Shown here in pieces: positions 19,101 through 26,973 of a DNA stretch of 64,000 nt. The stretch spans positions 1,674,001 through 1,738,000 of the forward strand of contig NZ_CP012808.1 of NCBI RefSeq assembly GCF_001307195.1. Reading direction: 5' to 3'. The position numbers were made by a program, and so were the translations under genes. Position 1 is the stretch's first letter, and each line of letters begins with the position of its first letter. Origin of the DNA: Acinetobacter equi (lineage in GTDB: Bacteria > Pseudomonadota > Gammaproteobacteria > Pseudomonadales > Moraxellaceae). Under the pieces are notes generated by a model that was not told the origin of the DNA, ran no database searches, and saw nothing but the letters and a program-made list of their open reading frames with translations.

Positions 19101-21200
19101 TATGATGCGTTGGGAAATCGTATTGAAACTACGTTACCTGATGGTCGTAAGTTAAAAACCATGTACTATGGATCGGGGCATGCTTGGCACTATGCTTTGG
19201 AAGATCAAAGTGGTGTTCATGAAATTAGTCAGCTACAGCGGGATGATCTACATCAGGAGATACAACGTAGTCAGGGCGATTTAAATAGTCAGTTTAAGCT
19301 TGATAGCATGGGGCGTTTAGTTGAACAACAGGTATGTTGGCAAGGACAAAGCTCATACAAACGCTTAGAACGAGAATATCGTTATGATCAGGCAGGGCAA
19401 TTACAAGAGATTTTAGACAAGCGTTATCATGATCCTTTTCATCATAATAAAAGTCATGTATTGCATGGTGGTGAAGCAAGAGTTTGGCATAAACGACAAA
19501 GTTATCAATATGATGTTTTGTCACGTTTAACAGGCAGTGAACTTAGTTCACAAGGTCAAAACGATAATTATATTCAAATACGAGAACAATTTGCTTTTGA
19601 CCCTGCTAGTAATATTTTACCGATAGCATTCGCTGAAAAGAGCAAAGAAAAATTACAAGATAATCGGGTCAAATATTTAGAACAAGACCATCAAAGCGTA
19701 CATTATGCTTATGATGATTTGGGGCGTGTAATTCAGAAGCGAATATATATTAAAGATCAGCATGCTTTTGGGCATATTCGACAAAATAACTTATCGCAGC
19801 ATACATTGCCAAACACCGCTATATTGCAACAATTTAGCCAACGTCAGATTGACTTAGAGTGGGATGAGCAAAGCCAATTAAAAGCATCAACCTCGACCAA
19901 ACCCGATGGACGTGGTGGGCAAGAAATTATAAAAACCCAATATTATTATGATCCTTTTGGGCGACGAATTGCCAAGCAAAGTCAGATTTATCATAAGTCG
20001 ATTGTTCAGCAACAGTTGAAGAAAAAGTTGGCGTCTTATTCTGTACCTTCTGCATCAAGTACAAGCTCATCGAATCAATTAGGTTCATCAATGAATCTGA
20101 GTTTAGGAGGCACAGAATCATCACCAAATCGTATTCCAAAACATACACTATCACCACAGAAAGTAAAACGAGAACAAACTCAATTTATTTCTAAACATGC
20201 CGTGTGGAATGTATGGGATGGTAATCGTATTTTACAGGATTATAACGGACGACATGTTTTTACCACGGTATATGAAGCTGATAGTTTTGTGCCTTTGGCA
20301 CGTGTGGTTTGGCTAGACGAACAGTTAAGTTGTGCAGCTAATGATGCACCAAATGCTGAACAGCTGGAGACACTTAATAATTTACAACAATTGACTTTAA
20401 GCAATTTAGAAGGCTTTGAAAGTTTGGATGCCGATGCATTTAAACTTCCTCATGCACAAAATGATGAAGCACACGAACACAGTTCACACCAAATTTACTG
20501 GTATCAAAATGACCATTTAGGTACGCCTCGTGAATTAACAGAACAAGGTGGTGAGATTGCATGGGAAGCGGTGTATCAAGCATGGGGCAATACGGTTACG
20601 GTGGAATGGGAAGAAAGGGCTCAGCCGAACCCAATTCAACTGAATACTTTAGAACAAATGTATTTATTACAACCACATCGTTTTCAGGGACAGATTTATG
20701 ATGTAGAAACAGGTTTACATTATAACCGCTTCCGTTATTATGACCCTGATTGTGGGCGTTTTATAAGTCATGATCCAATTGGATTATTAGGTGGAGATAA
20801 TCACTTTCAGTATGCGCCGAATCCTGTGGAGTGGGTGGATCCGCTTGGTCTTAATGCTGTAGCAAATATAGGGAGACTAGGCGGAAAAAGTGTGTCTAAT
20901 ATTATTAAAATAATTACCAGTAAGGGATTTGTTCGATCTAATCCTGTGACTAATCTATCAAATTTACACTATTCACATCCAGATGGCTCAAGAATATGGA
21001 TTCATCAACATGGTGACCAAAGAACAGGAGATTTTAAAACAGGAAATAATGCTCATGTTCATAAATATGATCCTTGTGGTAACAAATTAGATGATAATGG
21101 GTTACTATCCAATAATCCAAACGAATACCATATTGGAATTAAAAACCCTAAAGATTTACCTATAGTAAGAAATCGACCACACGGAGCTGGCAATAGATGA
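16119..21200 (+). CDS. PAAR-like/RHS repeat T6SS effector with C-terminal toxin domain
   Basis: A 1693-aa polymorphic toxin. Residues 1 to about 130 form a PAAR-like (DUF4150 type) tip, with MVVCTMPDVCKTPPCIPVPYP at the start. Residues about 135-240 hold two hydrophobic helices and a Lys-rich stretch, possibly for translocation. From about residue 250 (VNPLYGCKILTGDQDTDF) come the RHS-associated N-region and many YD repeats (for example YDAYGRV). The core ends at RYYDPDCGRFISHDPIGL, NPVEWVDPLGL being the conserved junction where the toxin is normally cut off. The last ~115 residues are the variable toxin, with SHPDGSRIWIHQHGD, NNAHVHKYDPCGN and NEYHIGI; the His/Asp pattern suggests a nuclease but I cannot assign a family. 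An AGGAACGAAG ribosome site precedes ATG 16119. The toxin end overlaps the next gene by 4 bp (ATGA), as toxin-immunity pairs often do. Confidence 0.92.
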   Translation: MADNLMLRKESGWMVVCTMPDVCKTPPCIPVPYPVVAFLNDSEKTQTNVKANNHPFVLHDKSYVSPTWGDQLGILKGIKSQTVGAKCFPIDKSASFKVNGKWTVRVDDAFWMNGQGNSGNTRGRVVKMPPLSEMIDSALDGLQVALDIAGLIPGIGEIADGINCVICLARGDYEGAALSAAAMIPFAGSAATATKLGKKVTKAVSAATNAATKAIKKTAKKHLGKVGARFKGSGKKCKSGKCQPKVGKPVNPLYGCKILTGDQDTDFSLNSALPFTWQRSYASDSLIGTAEYPISWYGQGWDNPYGMQIKVFPAHQKIKLLLPLGDEIELPYLEPEDAFYHLGKDLTLIREAVAEGQESKDFKFCIAIGTEQAASVFYEFHHQVNHANTKPEYLVLCTGLEDLYSNRISLEYLYTDEILKHYPSHIVDSIQRVMSLEFIEIQGQVRLKQIQYLQGLNPVDPLSVTKEHLYDSLPDRLFTAQQNANIHLLDLHDYLKAKTLVSYAYSDQADLIHVYIDDSSVTAKEAHEYKLRLSRKFEWNNHIMTAHHEVGGISSYYEYDRYDPSGKVIRHWMNTGEEFLFEYHMGMTHVVFAPKTTLEKRETYYFDKYKFLTAYVNAMGEKETYHYNDKQQLIEKKDADGGITQYQYSGSELTKIQSLIRYDETSKLPVWREICLNWKNGRLTQVTDPLGHSETTAYDFAGQPLSISNALGQQTQIKYSPVGMAYQVTDAQGGHKRMLWDMYGNLKNYQDCSGKQTHYAYDAYGRVIEVKDAMGQITHLKYHAHQQQPCEITYPDQSQEYFKYDALERLVEYRDALGRATSYEYSADDLPIQRKDSANGVVHYQYDALRRFVGLINENGQTWQIEYDVNDQVIAETTFDGIRTEYEYSSAGHLVQHRQLTEQQKIRYSTYFKRDLLGQLLEQYIIDHQDLTEKKRTRYAYDLAGQLLEARNADSHVSLSYDAIGQLTQEQLVAHWFNEHTQQHSQRSHCLTHRYDALGNRIETTLPDGRKLKTMYYGSGHAWHYALEDQSGVHEISQLQRDDLHQEIQRSQGDLNSQFKLDSMGRLVEQQVCWQGQSSYKRLEREYRYDQAGQLQEILDKRYHDPFHHNKSHVLHGGEARVWHKRQSYQYDVLSRLTGSELSSQGQNDNYIQIREQFAFDPASNILPIAFAEKSKEKLQDNRVKYLEQDHQSVHYAYDDLGRVIQKRIYIKDQHAFGHIRQNNLSQHTLPNTAILQQFSQRQIDLEWDEQSQLKASTSTKPDGRGGQEIIKTQYYYDPFGRRIAKQSQIYHKSIVQQQLKKKLASYSVPSASSTSSSNQLGSSMNLSLGGTESSPNRIPKHTLSPQKVKREQTQFISKHAVWNVWDGNRILQDYNGRHVFTTVYEADSFVPLARVVWLDEQLSCAANDAPNAEQLETLNNLQQLTLSNLEGFESLDADAFKLPHAQNDEAHEHSSHQIYWYQNDHLGTPRELTEQGGEIAWEAVYQAWGNTVTVEWEERAQPNPIQLNTLEQMYLLQPHRFQGQIYDVETGLHYNRFRYYDPDCGRFISHDPIGLLGGDNHFQYAPNPVEWVDPLGLNAVANIGRLGGKSVSNIIKIITSKGFVRSNPVTNLSNLHYSHPDGSRIWIHQHGDQRTGDFKTGNNAHVHKYDPCGNKLDDNGLLSNNPNEYHIGIKNPKDLPIVRNRPHGAGNR
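19898..20842 (+). repeat. 945-bp direct repeat, copy 1 (RHS core end)
   Basis: This block reappears at 21541-22485, offset 1643 bp. I found no mismatch by reading; the translated parts are identical. It ends at the GATCC of the WVDP junction codons, exactly where the toxins diverge. Confidence 0.92.
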
Positions 21201-21520
21201 GTTGTGAATATATATTAAAATTTCATAATACAGATGATATATTTATTTTTAAATCTAGACTTGAAAGGCTAGATAGTTATGTAATTGAAAGTGATACAAT
21301 TAGTGTAAAACTTAAATCACTTTTATCAAACCATAATTGGGATCATGATGCTATTTTCTTCTTTGATAAAACAGCTCTAAATAGTGTTGATCTTCAACTA
21401 AGTAATGATAATACATATATATATAATGATGTTAAATCTTGTCTATTAGGTATTATTTTTAATATAAAAGATGAAGATGGTATTTGCTATTCATTAGAAG
21501 ATATTTTTAATATAAAGTGA
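21197..21520 (+). CDS. Candidate immunity protein to RHS toxin 1
   Basis: A 107-aa, acidic, soluble protein with no signal peptide. Its ATG overlaps the TGA of the RHS effector (21197-21200), so the two are translationally coupled. Position, size, low G+C and lack of resemblance to anything I recognise all fit an immunity protein that neutralises the toxin domain just upstream in the cytoplasm. Function is inferred from context only. Confidence 0.7.
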   Translation: MSCEYILKFHNTDDIFIFKSRLERLDSYVIESDTISVKLKSLLSNHNWDHDAIFFFDKTALNSVDLQLSNDNTYIYNDVKSCLLGIIFNIKDEDGICYSLEDIFNIK

Positions 21521-21540
21521 ATATAGCCAATTCAAAGCAT

Positions 21541-22564
21541 CAAACCCGATGGACGTGGTGGGCAAGAAATTATAAAAACCCAATATTATTATGATCCTTT
21601 TGGGCGACGAATTGCCAAGCAAAGTCAGATTTATCATAAGTCGATTGTTCAGCAACAGTTGAAGAAAAAGTTGGCGTCTTATTCTGTACCTTCTGCATCA
21701 AGTACAAGCTCATCGAATCAATTAGGTTCATCAATGAATCTGAGTTTAGGAGGCACAGAATCATCACCAAATCGTATTCCAAAACATACACTATCACCAC
21801 AGAAAGTAAAACGAGAACAAACTCAATTTATTTCTAAACATGCCGTGTGGAATGTATGGGATGGTAATCGTATTTTACAGGATTATAACGGACGACATGT
21901 TTTTACCACGGTATATGAAGCTGATAGTTTTGTGCCTTTGGCACGTGTGGTTTGGCTAGACGAACAGTTAAGTTGTGCAGCTAATGATGCACCAAATGCT
22001 GAACAGCTGGAGACACTTAATAATTTACAACAATTGACTTTAAGCAATTTAGAAGGCTTTGAAAGTTTGGATGCCGATGCATTTAAACTTCCTCATGCAC
22101 AAAATGATGAAGCACACGAACACAGTTCACACCAAATTTACTGGTATCAAAATGACCATTTAGGTACGCCTCGTGAATTAACAGAACAAGGTGGTGAGAT
22201 TGCATGGGAAGCGGTGTATCAAGCATGGGGCAATACGGTTACGGTGGAATGGGAAGAAAGGGCTCAGCCGAACCCAATTCAACTGAATACTTTAGAACAA
22301 ATGTATTTATTACAACCACATCGTTTTCAGGGACAGATTTATGATGTAGAAACAGGTTTACATTATAACCGCTTCCGTTATTATGACCCTGATTGTGGGC
22401 GTTTTATAAGTCATGATCCAATTGGATTATTAGGTGGAGATAATCACTTTCAGTATGCGCCGAATCCTGTGGAGTGGGTGGATCCTTGGGGGTTGAGCTG
22501 TTGTAGTAGTTTACAGATGTTGATTGGACTAATCATGGGAATAAACATGTTCCAGCAAATCTAA
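21541..22564 (+). pseudogene. Orphan RHS tip (duplicate of RHS core end) with alternate C-terminus
   Basis: Bases 21541-22485 repeat 19898-20842. Weaker homology extends back to about 21526, where a 10-bp gap relative to copy 1 is seen. There is no RHS N-terminus and no evident start (TTG 21659 is merely the first possible codon), so this is a non-expressed cassette of the orphan rhs-tip kind. After WVDP it reads WGLSCCSSLQ and then runs out of the toxin frame to a stop at 22564. The true toxin frame starts on a shifted frame at about 22510. One missing base near 22511-22516 would reconnect them. Confidence 0.88.
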
Positions 22565-22845
22565 AATGGGATAAAATTGTGGAGTCAACAAAAAGAGGGC
22601 CAGCTAAATATTTACCAGGTACAAATATTCAAGCATTAGAAAGAAATATTTGGGCAAAGGGTATCGAAATAGCAACACCTAGGGGGAAAAATACGAAATG
22701 GAAAATTCAAGATTTAGGTGAAATAATTGGTGCTAGTGAAGGTAAAGAAACGAAATATATGAGGGTAGAGTGTTCTCAAGGAGTTATTCATGGGCATCCT
22801 ATTTCCAAAGCTGAATTTACAAAATTAATGAAGAGAGTATTATAA
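22510..22845 (+). pseudogene. Second RHS C-terminal toxin domain, out of frame with its RHS core
   Basis: The frame is open from 22510 to TAA 22845. It contains DVDWTNHGNKHVP, then a Lys-rich stretch, then GEIIGASEGKETKYMRV, ending with GVIHGHPISKAEFTKLMKRVL. This is a complete-looking ~105-residue toxin domain different from toxin 1. Conserved His residues at both ends (HGNKH, IHGHP) suggest an RNase- or nuclease-like fold, but no family is assigned. GTG 22579 is an internal possible start giving 88 aa. It is separated from the RHS core frame by two in-frame TAG codons at 22504-22509. As it stands it cannot be made as an RHS fusion. Confidence 0.72.
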
Positions 22846-22846
22846 G

Positions 22847-23170
22847 GTGAGTTTAGAGAAAAAAATTGAATTAAAGGATGGGATTATTTCATTCGATAAT
22901 TTAACTTGGTTAAAAGATAATAATCAAGTAAAAATGAATGTTGATTTTTTAACGGAAGATTTACTACAAATCAATTTTTTTTGTGATCGGTTTATAATTG
23001 ATGTAGGGTGGTATCCTTCTACTTCAAAAAAAGGCTGTTTTACTATCATGCTTATAAAAAATCAAGATTGGACTAAACCACTTTTTATAAGTAACACAAG
23101 GAATTTATTTGATGTTTATAAGTATATAAATATATGTATTAAAATAATATATAAAAAAAATCACTTATAA
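22847..23170 (+). CDS. Candidate immunity protein to RHS toxin 2
   Basis: A 107-aa soluble protein starting with GTG at 22847, one base after the toxin-2 stop; the AAGG just upstream is a poor ribosome site because it overlaps the stop. It is rich in Asn, Lys and Ile and more A/T-rich than the RHS core. It has no signal peptide and no family that I recognise. Position right after the toxin makes it the candidate immunity protein. Unlike its toxin it has no visible defect, which fits selection to keep immunity, or expression from its own promoter. Confidence 0.62.
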   Translation: MSLEKKIELKDGIISFDNLTWLKDNNQVKMNVDFLTEDLLQINFFCDRFIIDVGWYPSTSKKGCFTIMLIKNQDWTKPLFISNTRNLFDVYKYINICIKIIYKKNHL

Positions 23171-23285
23171 GGTGGTGTTGTTGTAAATAGCCTAGAATAT
23201 ATAAGTGTTTAGACTCATTAGGAAAATTTAAGAGACTAGTTTGAAAAATTTAGAAAAAATATATATAGTTGATAAAAATATGGTG

Positions 23286-24065
23286 GTGTTTCAAAAAGTA
23301 TGCTGAAGAAAAACAGATTGGATTTTGATAAAATAGAGAAATGCAAATAACTCTAGCAATCAAATGTCCAACCTGCCTCAGTGACAGTATAAAGAAAAAT
23401 GGTATCAAAGTAGATGGGAAACAAAACTATCAGTGCAAAGACTGTAAACGTCAGTTTATTGGTGATCATGCACTGAGCTATCTAGGATGTAAGTCAGGTA
23501 TTACTCGTAAAATATTACAGTTGATGGTCAGAGGCAGTGGTATACGAGATATTGCTGAAGTTGAGCGCATCAGTATCGGTAAAGTTTTACGGACTTTAAC
23601 TGAATCAACCTATAAAATTTAGCCTCAGCAAAGTCATTATGAATCTCTTGAGGTGGATGAGTTCTGGACGTTTGTTAGAAATAAAAAGAATAAACAATGG
23701 CTTATTTACGCCTATCATCGAGAAACAGGTGAAATTGTTGCTTATGTTTGGGGTAAACGAGATTTAGCAACAGTCCAGCAATTGAAGATAAAGCTGAAAC
23801 AATTAGGTATTCACTACACTCGAATTGCAAGTGATCATTGGGACAGCTTCATCAGTGCTTTTAAAAATTGTAAGCAAAGTATTGGTAAATTTTTTATTGT
23901 AGGTATTGAAGGCAATAATTGCAAAATAAGACATAGAATGAGTCGTAGCTTCAGAAGAAGCTGTAATTTTTCGAAAAAGCTTGAAAACCATTTTAAAGCT
24001 TTCGATTTAGCCTTCTTTTACATCAATAATGGCTTTATTTAATGTCAGCATACTTTTTGAAACAC
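23286..24065 (+). mobile_element. IS1-family insertion sequence
   Basis: The element is about 780 bp, bounded by perfect 21-bp inverted repeats (23286-23306 and 24045-24065, beginning GTGTTTCAAAAAGTATGCTG). It encodes an IS1-type transposase. Flanking bases show no matching 8-9 bp target duplication (left ends ATATGGTG, right begins AACCTTGG). It sits between the second immunity gene and a decayed RHS fragment. Confidence 0.9.
23341..24042 (+). pseudogene. IS1-family transposase with in-frame stop
   Basis: The N-terminal part has the IS1 InsA-type zinc finger (CPTCLSDSIKKNG, then YQCKDCKRQF), followed by a helix-turn-helix segment. The C-terminal part from about 23650 has the InsB-type DDE domain (VDEFWTFV, then YAYHRETGEIVAYVWG, IASDHWDSF and the FSKKLENH end). 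Both parts are in the same frame, separated only by TAG at 23620-23622 where CAG (Gln) would be expected. This is therefore a single-ORF IS1 subgroup with one nonsense mutation, not the classic insA/insB programmed frameshift arrangement. The element is probably unable to move by itself. Confidence 0.85.
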
Positions 24066-24107
24066 AACCTTGGTTTAAAATAATAAGGTTATTGGTTTTT
24101 GTCCTTT

Positions 24108-24280
24108 TATTGAACAATTGAAGTGTTGGCAAGGACAAGCCAACATAAATGTTTAGAACGAGAATATCGTTATGATCAGGCAGGGCAATTACAAGAGATT
24201 TCAGACAAGCGTTATCATCATAGACTTCATCATAATAAAAATCACGTACTGTATGGTGGTGAAATAAAAGTTTGGCATAG
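24108..24280 (+). pseudogene. Decayed third RHS fragment
   Basis: About 170 bp closely resembles 19320-19494 of the full RHS gene. It shares TGTTGGCAAGGACAA and a long stretch encoding REYRYDQAGQLQEI, with scattered substitutions (clearly diverged, unlike the 945-bp repeat). No open frame connects to anything. It is a relic of an older RHS copy or orphan tip cut by rearrangement, and the IS1-family element lies at its left side. Confidence 0.85.
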
Positions 24281-24282
24281 TT

Positions 24283-24633
24283 GATCAAACAATTTATTGC
24301 ACATTCCATGAATTGAATAAAAGTAAATTTTTAGAACTATTAGATAAGAAATGTGCAAGAAACATGATATTGATTTTATCAAAATTCATATTTGAATTGA
24401 AAATGTCTAATTATTGTAGTGCAAATATCTTTTATATGATGAAAGCAAAGGATTGTGAAATACACTTTAGTTTATGAGAAATATTTTTGATATTTATATA
24501 TTTTTATTATAAATTAATGTTTTGCATTTAATTTTTATCAAATCTATTGAAATCATATTTTTGTTTTAAAAAGAGAGTTACATCAAATTTTTTTATGAAT
24601 ATTCCTAGATAAATATAATCTAAAAATTCTATT
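24283..24633. other. AT-rich region without genes
   Basis: About 350 bp between the RHS relic and the glnA regulatory region. No ORF, RNA gene or repeat was recognised; it is very A/T-rich and may be remains of the RHS island edge. Confidence 0.4.
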
Positions 24634-24650
24634 TGCACTAAAATGGTGCT
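24634..24650 (+). promoter_or_regulatory. NtrC-type enhancer site upstream of glnA
   Basis: The 17-mer TGCACTAAAATGGTGCT closely matches the NtrC consensus dyad TGCAC-N7-GTGCA, missing only the outermost base. It lies about 150 bp upstream of the sigma-54 element, a usual enhancer distance. Confidence 0.7.
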
Positions 24651-24685
24651 CCTGTAAAATCTTTTTTAATTATTATGTTTAAGAA

Positions 24686-24702
24686 TGAGTGAATGTGGTG
24701 CA
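24686..24702 (+). promoter_or_regulatory. Possible second NtrC site (one good half)
   Basis: The right half TGGTGCA (24696-24702) is perfect while the left half TGAGTGA is poor. It is about 100 bp upstream of the sigma-54 element and could be a weaker cooperative site. Confidence 0.4.
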
Positions 24703-24798
24703 TTTCTTGGCATAGACAGTATAATAGCAAAAATGTAAAAGCTATATTGCGTGTTTTCTGATAAGGAATTCAGTATTTTAACTTAGCTTTGACATAGT

Positions 24799-24814
24799 TG
24801 GTATGGTATTTGCT
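24799..24814 (+). promoter_or_regulatory. Sigma-54 promoter of glnA
   Basis: TGGTATGGTATTTGCT matches the -24/-12 consensus TGGCACG-N4-TTGCW, with GG and GC exactly 12 bases apart. Transcription would begin near 24825, about 50 bp before the glnA ATG. Confidence 0.8.
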
Positions 24815-24874
24815 TGATATCAGTCAACTACTAACACGCACTCTGTGAGTGCAACAAAAAAACATCGGAGCAAA

Positions 24875-26290
24875 ATGAGCATGGCGAACAAGGTCCTTCA
24901 ACTCATCCAAGAAAGTGGCGCAAAATGGGTCGATTTTCGCTTTACTGATACTAAGGGTAAAGAGCAGCATGTAACTTACCCTGCAGATACGATCGACGAA
25001 GATACATTTGAAGACGGCAAAATGTTTGACGGCTCTTCAATTGCAGGTTGGAAAGGTATTGAAGCTTCTGACATGATCTTACGTCCAGATGCTGAAACAG
25101 GTTTCATCGACCCGTTCTTTGCTGAGCCAACTGTAGTTGTGACTTGTGACGTAATTGAGCCATCTACTGGTCAAGGTTACGAACGTGATCCACGCTCTAT
25201 TGCTCGTCGTGCTGAAGAATACCTAAAATCTACAGGTATTGGTGATACTGCATTCTTTGGTCCAGAACCAGAATTCTTCGTTTTTGACGAAGTAAAATGG
25301 GATATCGATATGTCTGGCGCACGCCATACATTAATCGCTGAAGAAGCTGCATGGTCTACAGGTAAAGATTACGAAGCTGGTAACTCAGGTCACCGTCCAC
25401 GTGTAAAAGGTGGTTACTTCCCAGTTCCTCCTGTTGATTCTTCACAAGATATGCGTGCAGATATGTGTGCAAAAATTGAAGACATCATGGGTCCAGGTCG
25501 TGTAGAAGTACATCACCACGAAGTTGCATCTTGCCAATTAGAAATTGGTGTAAGCTTCAACACAATGGTACGTAAAGCAGACGAAGTACAACAGTTTAAA
25601 TATGCTGTTTGGAACGTTGCACATCAATATGCAAAAACAGCAACATTTATGCCTAAACCAATGGTAGGCGATAATGGTTCTGGTATGCATGTTCATATGT
25701 CTATCTCTAAAGATGGTAAGAACTTATTTGCTGGTGATGAATATGCAGGCCTTTCAGAAATGGCATTGTATTTCATTGGCGGTATTATTAAGCATGCTCG
25801 TTCATTAAATGCGTTAACAAACCCTTCTACAAACTCGTATAAGCGTTTGGTTCCACATTTTGAAGCGCCAATTATGCTTGCTTATTCAGCACGTAACCGT
25901 TCTGCATCTATTCGTATTCCTTATGTTTCAAGCCCTAAAGGCAAACGTATTGAAGCACGTTTCCCAGATCCAATGATGAACCCGTACTTAGGTTTTGCTG
26001 CATTGTTAATGGCTGGTCTTGATGGTATTCAAAATAAAATCCATCCAGGCGAAGCTGCTGATAAGAACTTATATGATCTTCCTCCTGAAGAAGAAGCAAA
26101 AATTCCTACAGTTGCGCACAGCTTAGATATGGCTTTAGAAGCATTAGCTGCTGATCACGACTACCTATTAAAAGGTGGCGTATTCACTAAAGAAATGATC
26201 GATGCTTATATTGAACTTAAAACTGAAGATGTACGTCGTTTAAATACAACAACTCACCCAGTTGAGTTTGATATGTACTACAGCTTGTAA
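24875..26290 (+). CDS. glnA: Glutamine synthetase, type I
   Basis: A 471-aa dodecameric enzyme making glutamine from glutamate, ammonia and [15 protein letters not shown] and [14 protein letters not shown] mark the N-terminal domain; [11 protein letters not shown] and [10 protein letters not shown] are metal/ATP and glutamate sites. NLYDLPPEE carries the Tyr normally adenylylated by GlnE. ATG 24875 is chosen over an in-frame GTG at 24845 because a GGAG ribosome site precedes it and it gives the family start. Codons are biased toward C-ending, highly expressed forms. Regulation by nitrogen through NtrC and sigma-54 is indicated by the upstream sites. Confidence 0.97.
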   Translation: MSMANKVLQLIQESGAKWVDFRFTDTKGKEQHVTYPADTIDEDTFEDGKMFDGSSIAGWKGIEASDMILRPDAETGFIDPFFAEPTVVVTCDVIEPSTGQGYERDPRSIARRAEEYLKSTGIGDTAFFGPEPEFFVFDEVKWDIDMSGARHTLIAEEAAWSTGKDYEAGNSGHRPRVKGGYFPVPPVDSSQDMRADMCAKIEDIMGPGRVEVHHHEVASCQLEIGVSFNTMVRKADEVQQFKYAVWNVAHQYAKTATFMPKPMVGDNGSGMHVHMSISKDGKNLFAGDEYAGLSEMALYFIGGIIKHARSLNALTNPSTNSYKRLVPHFEAPIMLAYSARNRSASIRIPYVSSPKGKRIEARFPDPMMNPYLGFAALLMAGLDGIQNKIHPGEAADKNLYDLPPEEEAKIPTVAHSLDMALEALAADHDYLLKGGVFTKEMIDAYIELKTEDVRRLNTTTHPVEFDMYYSL

Positions 26291-26312
26291 TTCTATACAG
26301 AATTTAGCTTAG

Positions 26313-26341
26313 AAAAACCCGCGTTCATCGCGGGTTTTTTG
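26313..26341 (+). terminator. glnA terminator
   Basis: An 11-bp perfect stem (AAAAACCCGCG / CGCGGGTTTTT) with a TTCAT loop and T run, just after glnA. Confidence 0.9.
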
Positions 26342-26384
26342 TATGATAGGCAAAGATAAATTAAAAAATTTTGAGTAAGTATTT

Positions 26385-26663
26385 ATGGCAAAGCCACGTA
26401 AAAAACATACAGGTTTTTTTCCTTGGAATGATCCTAAAGATCAAGCAAAGGGATTTAAACTTAATTTTTCTGAAGTAACATATATGGAAGTAGGGCGTAC
26501 TTTAGAAGGATATAAACAGGCTCAATTTGTTGAGCTTAGAAATCCTGAATTGGCTTTAGATTTTGATTATCCTGAAATTTTTTATATTAGTGCTGAAGGC
26601 TTTATTCTTATTCAGCACAATAATGGAAAATATGAAGTGATTGCAAAATCAGATAATACCTAA
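26385..26663 (+). CDS. Hypothetical protein, 92 aa
   Basis: A small soluble protein with a basic start (MAKPRKKHTGFFPWND) and an otherwise acidic, aromatic body (FDYPEIFYISAEGFILIQHNNGKYEVI). There is no membrane segment or signal peptide. ATG 26385 follows the glnA terminator and it probably has its own promoter. I do not recognise the family; it looks like a conserved small cytoplasmic protein rather than a chance frame because of its codon use and clean start. Confidence 0.65.
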   Translation: MAKPRKKHTGFFPWNDPKDQAKGFKLNFSEVTYMEVGRTLEGYKQAQFVELRNPELALDFDYPEIFYISAEGFILIQHNNGKYEVIAKSDNT

Positions 26664-26671
26664 TATTTAAC

Positions 26672-26973
26672 TTAGTCATTTAGCTGATATTTTTTTAAAT
26701 TTTCAGTTGCATAAGGTGCATCTTCTGCTGGATAACGTAAATTGGGAATTTTTTTAGATTTGGCAATAGACCAAATAATACTTTCTCCAGCAGGAATGTT
26801 TTGACTAAATTCATTATAAATAGGATCGTTGAAAGCTTCACTTGCACTTACAAAGTTCCATTTATTATTTTTAAATGCTGTAATCACATCATTTAAAAAA
26901 GCAGCATTGATGTCATTTGTATGTAAGAGTAGAACGTGTTTAGGTGACCGACCAATTGTTTGAATCGCTAAAT
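26672..26973 (-). pseudogene. Polysaccharide deacetylase, C-terminal fragment truncated by IS
   Basis: The remaining ~100 codons read LAIQTIGRSPKHVLLLHTNDINAAFL to the stop. They match the C-terminal part of secreted NodB-type polysaccharide deacetylases, where KHVLLLH and HTND precede a closing helix (YPAEDAPYATENLKKYQL). The 5' part is missing: the coding strand runs straight into the right-hand portion of an IS5-family element, which supplies a fortuitous ATG at 26986. Beyond the far end of the IS the sequence does not continue the deacetylase. The insertion was therefore accompanied by loss of the front part of the gene. Confidence 0.78.

Noticed and set aside
23341-24042. Classic insA/insB programmed frameshift
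   Set aside because: Both halves are in the same frame; a single TAG, not a frame change, separates them.
24845-24874. Upstream GTG start for glnA
   Set aside because: The 10 extra residues are not part of the family and the ribosome site fits ATG 24875.
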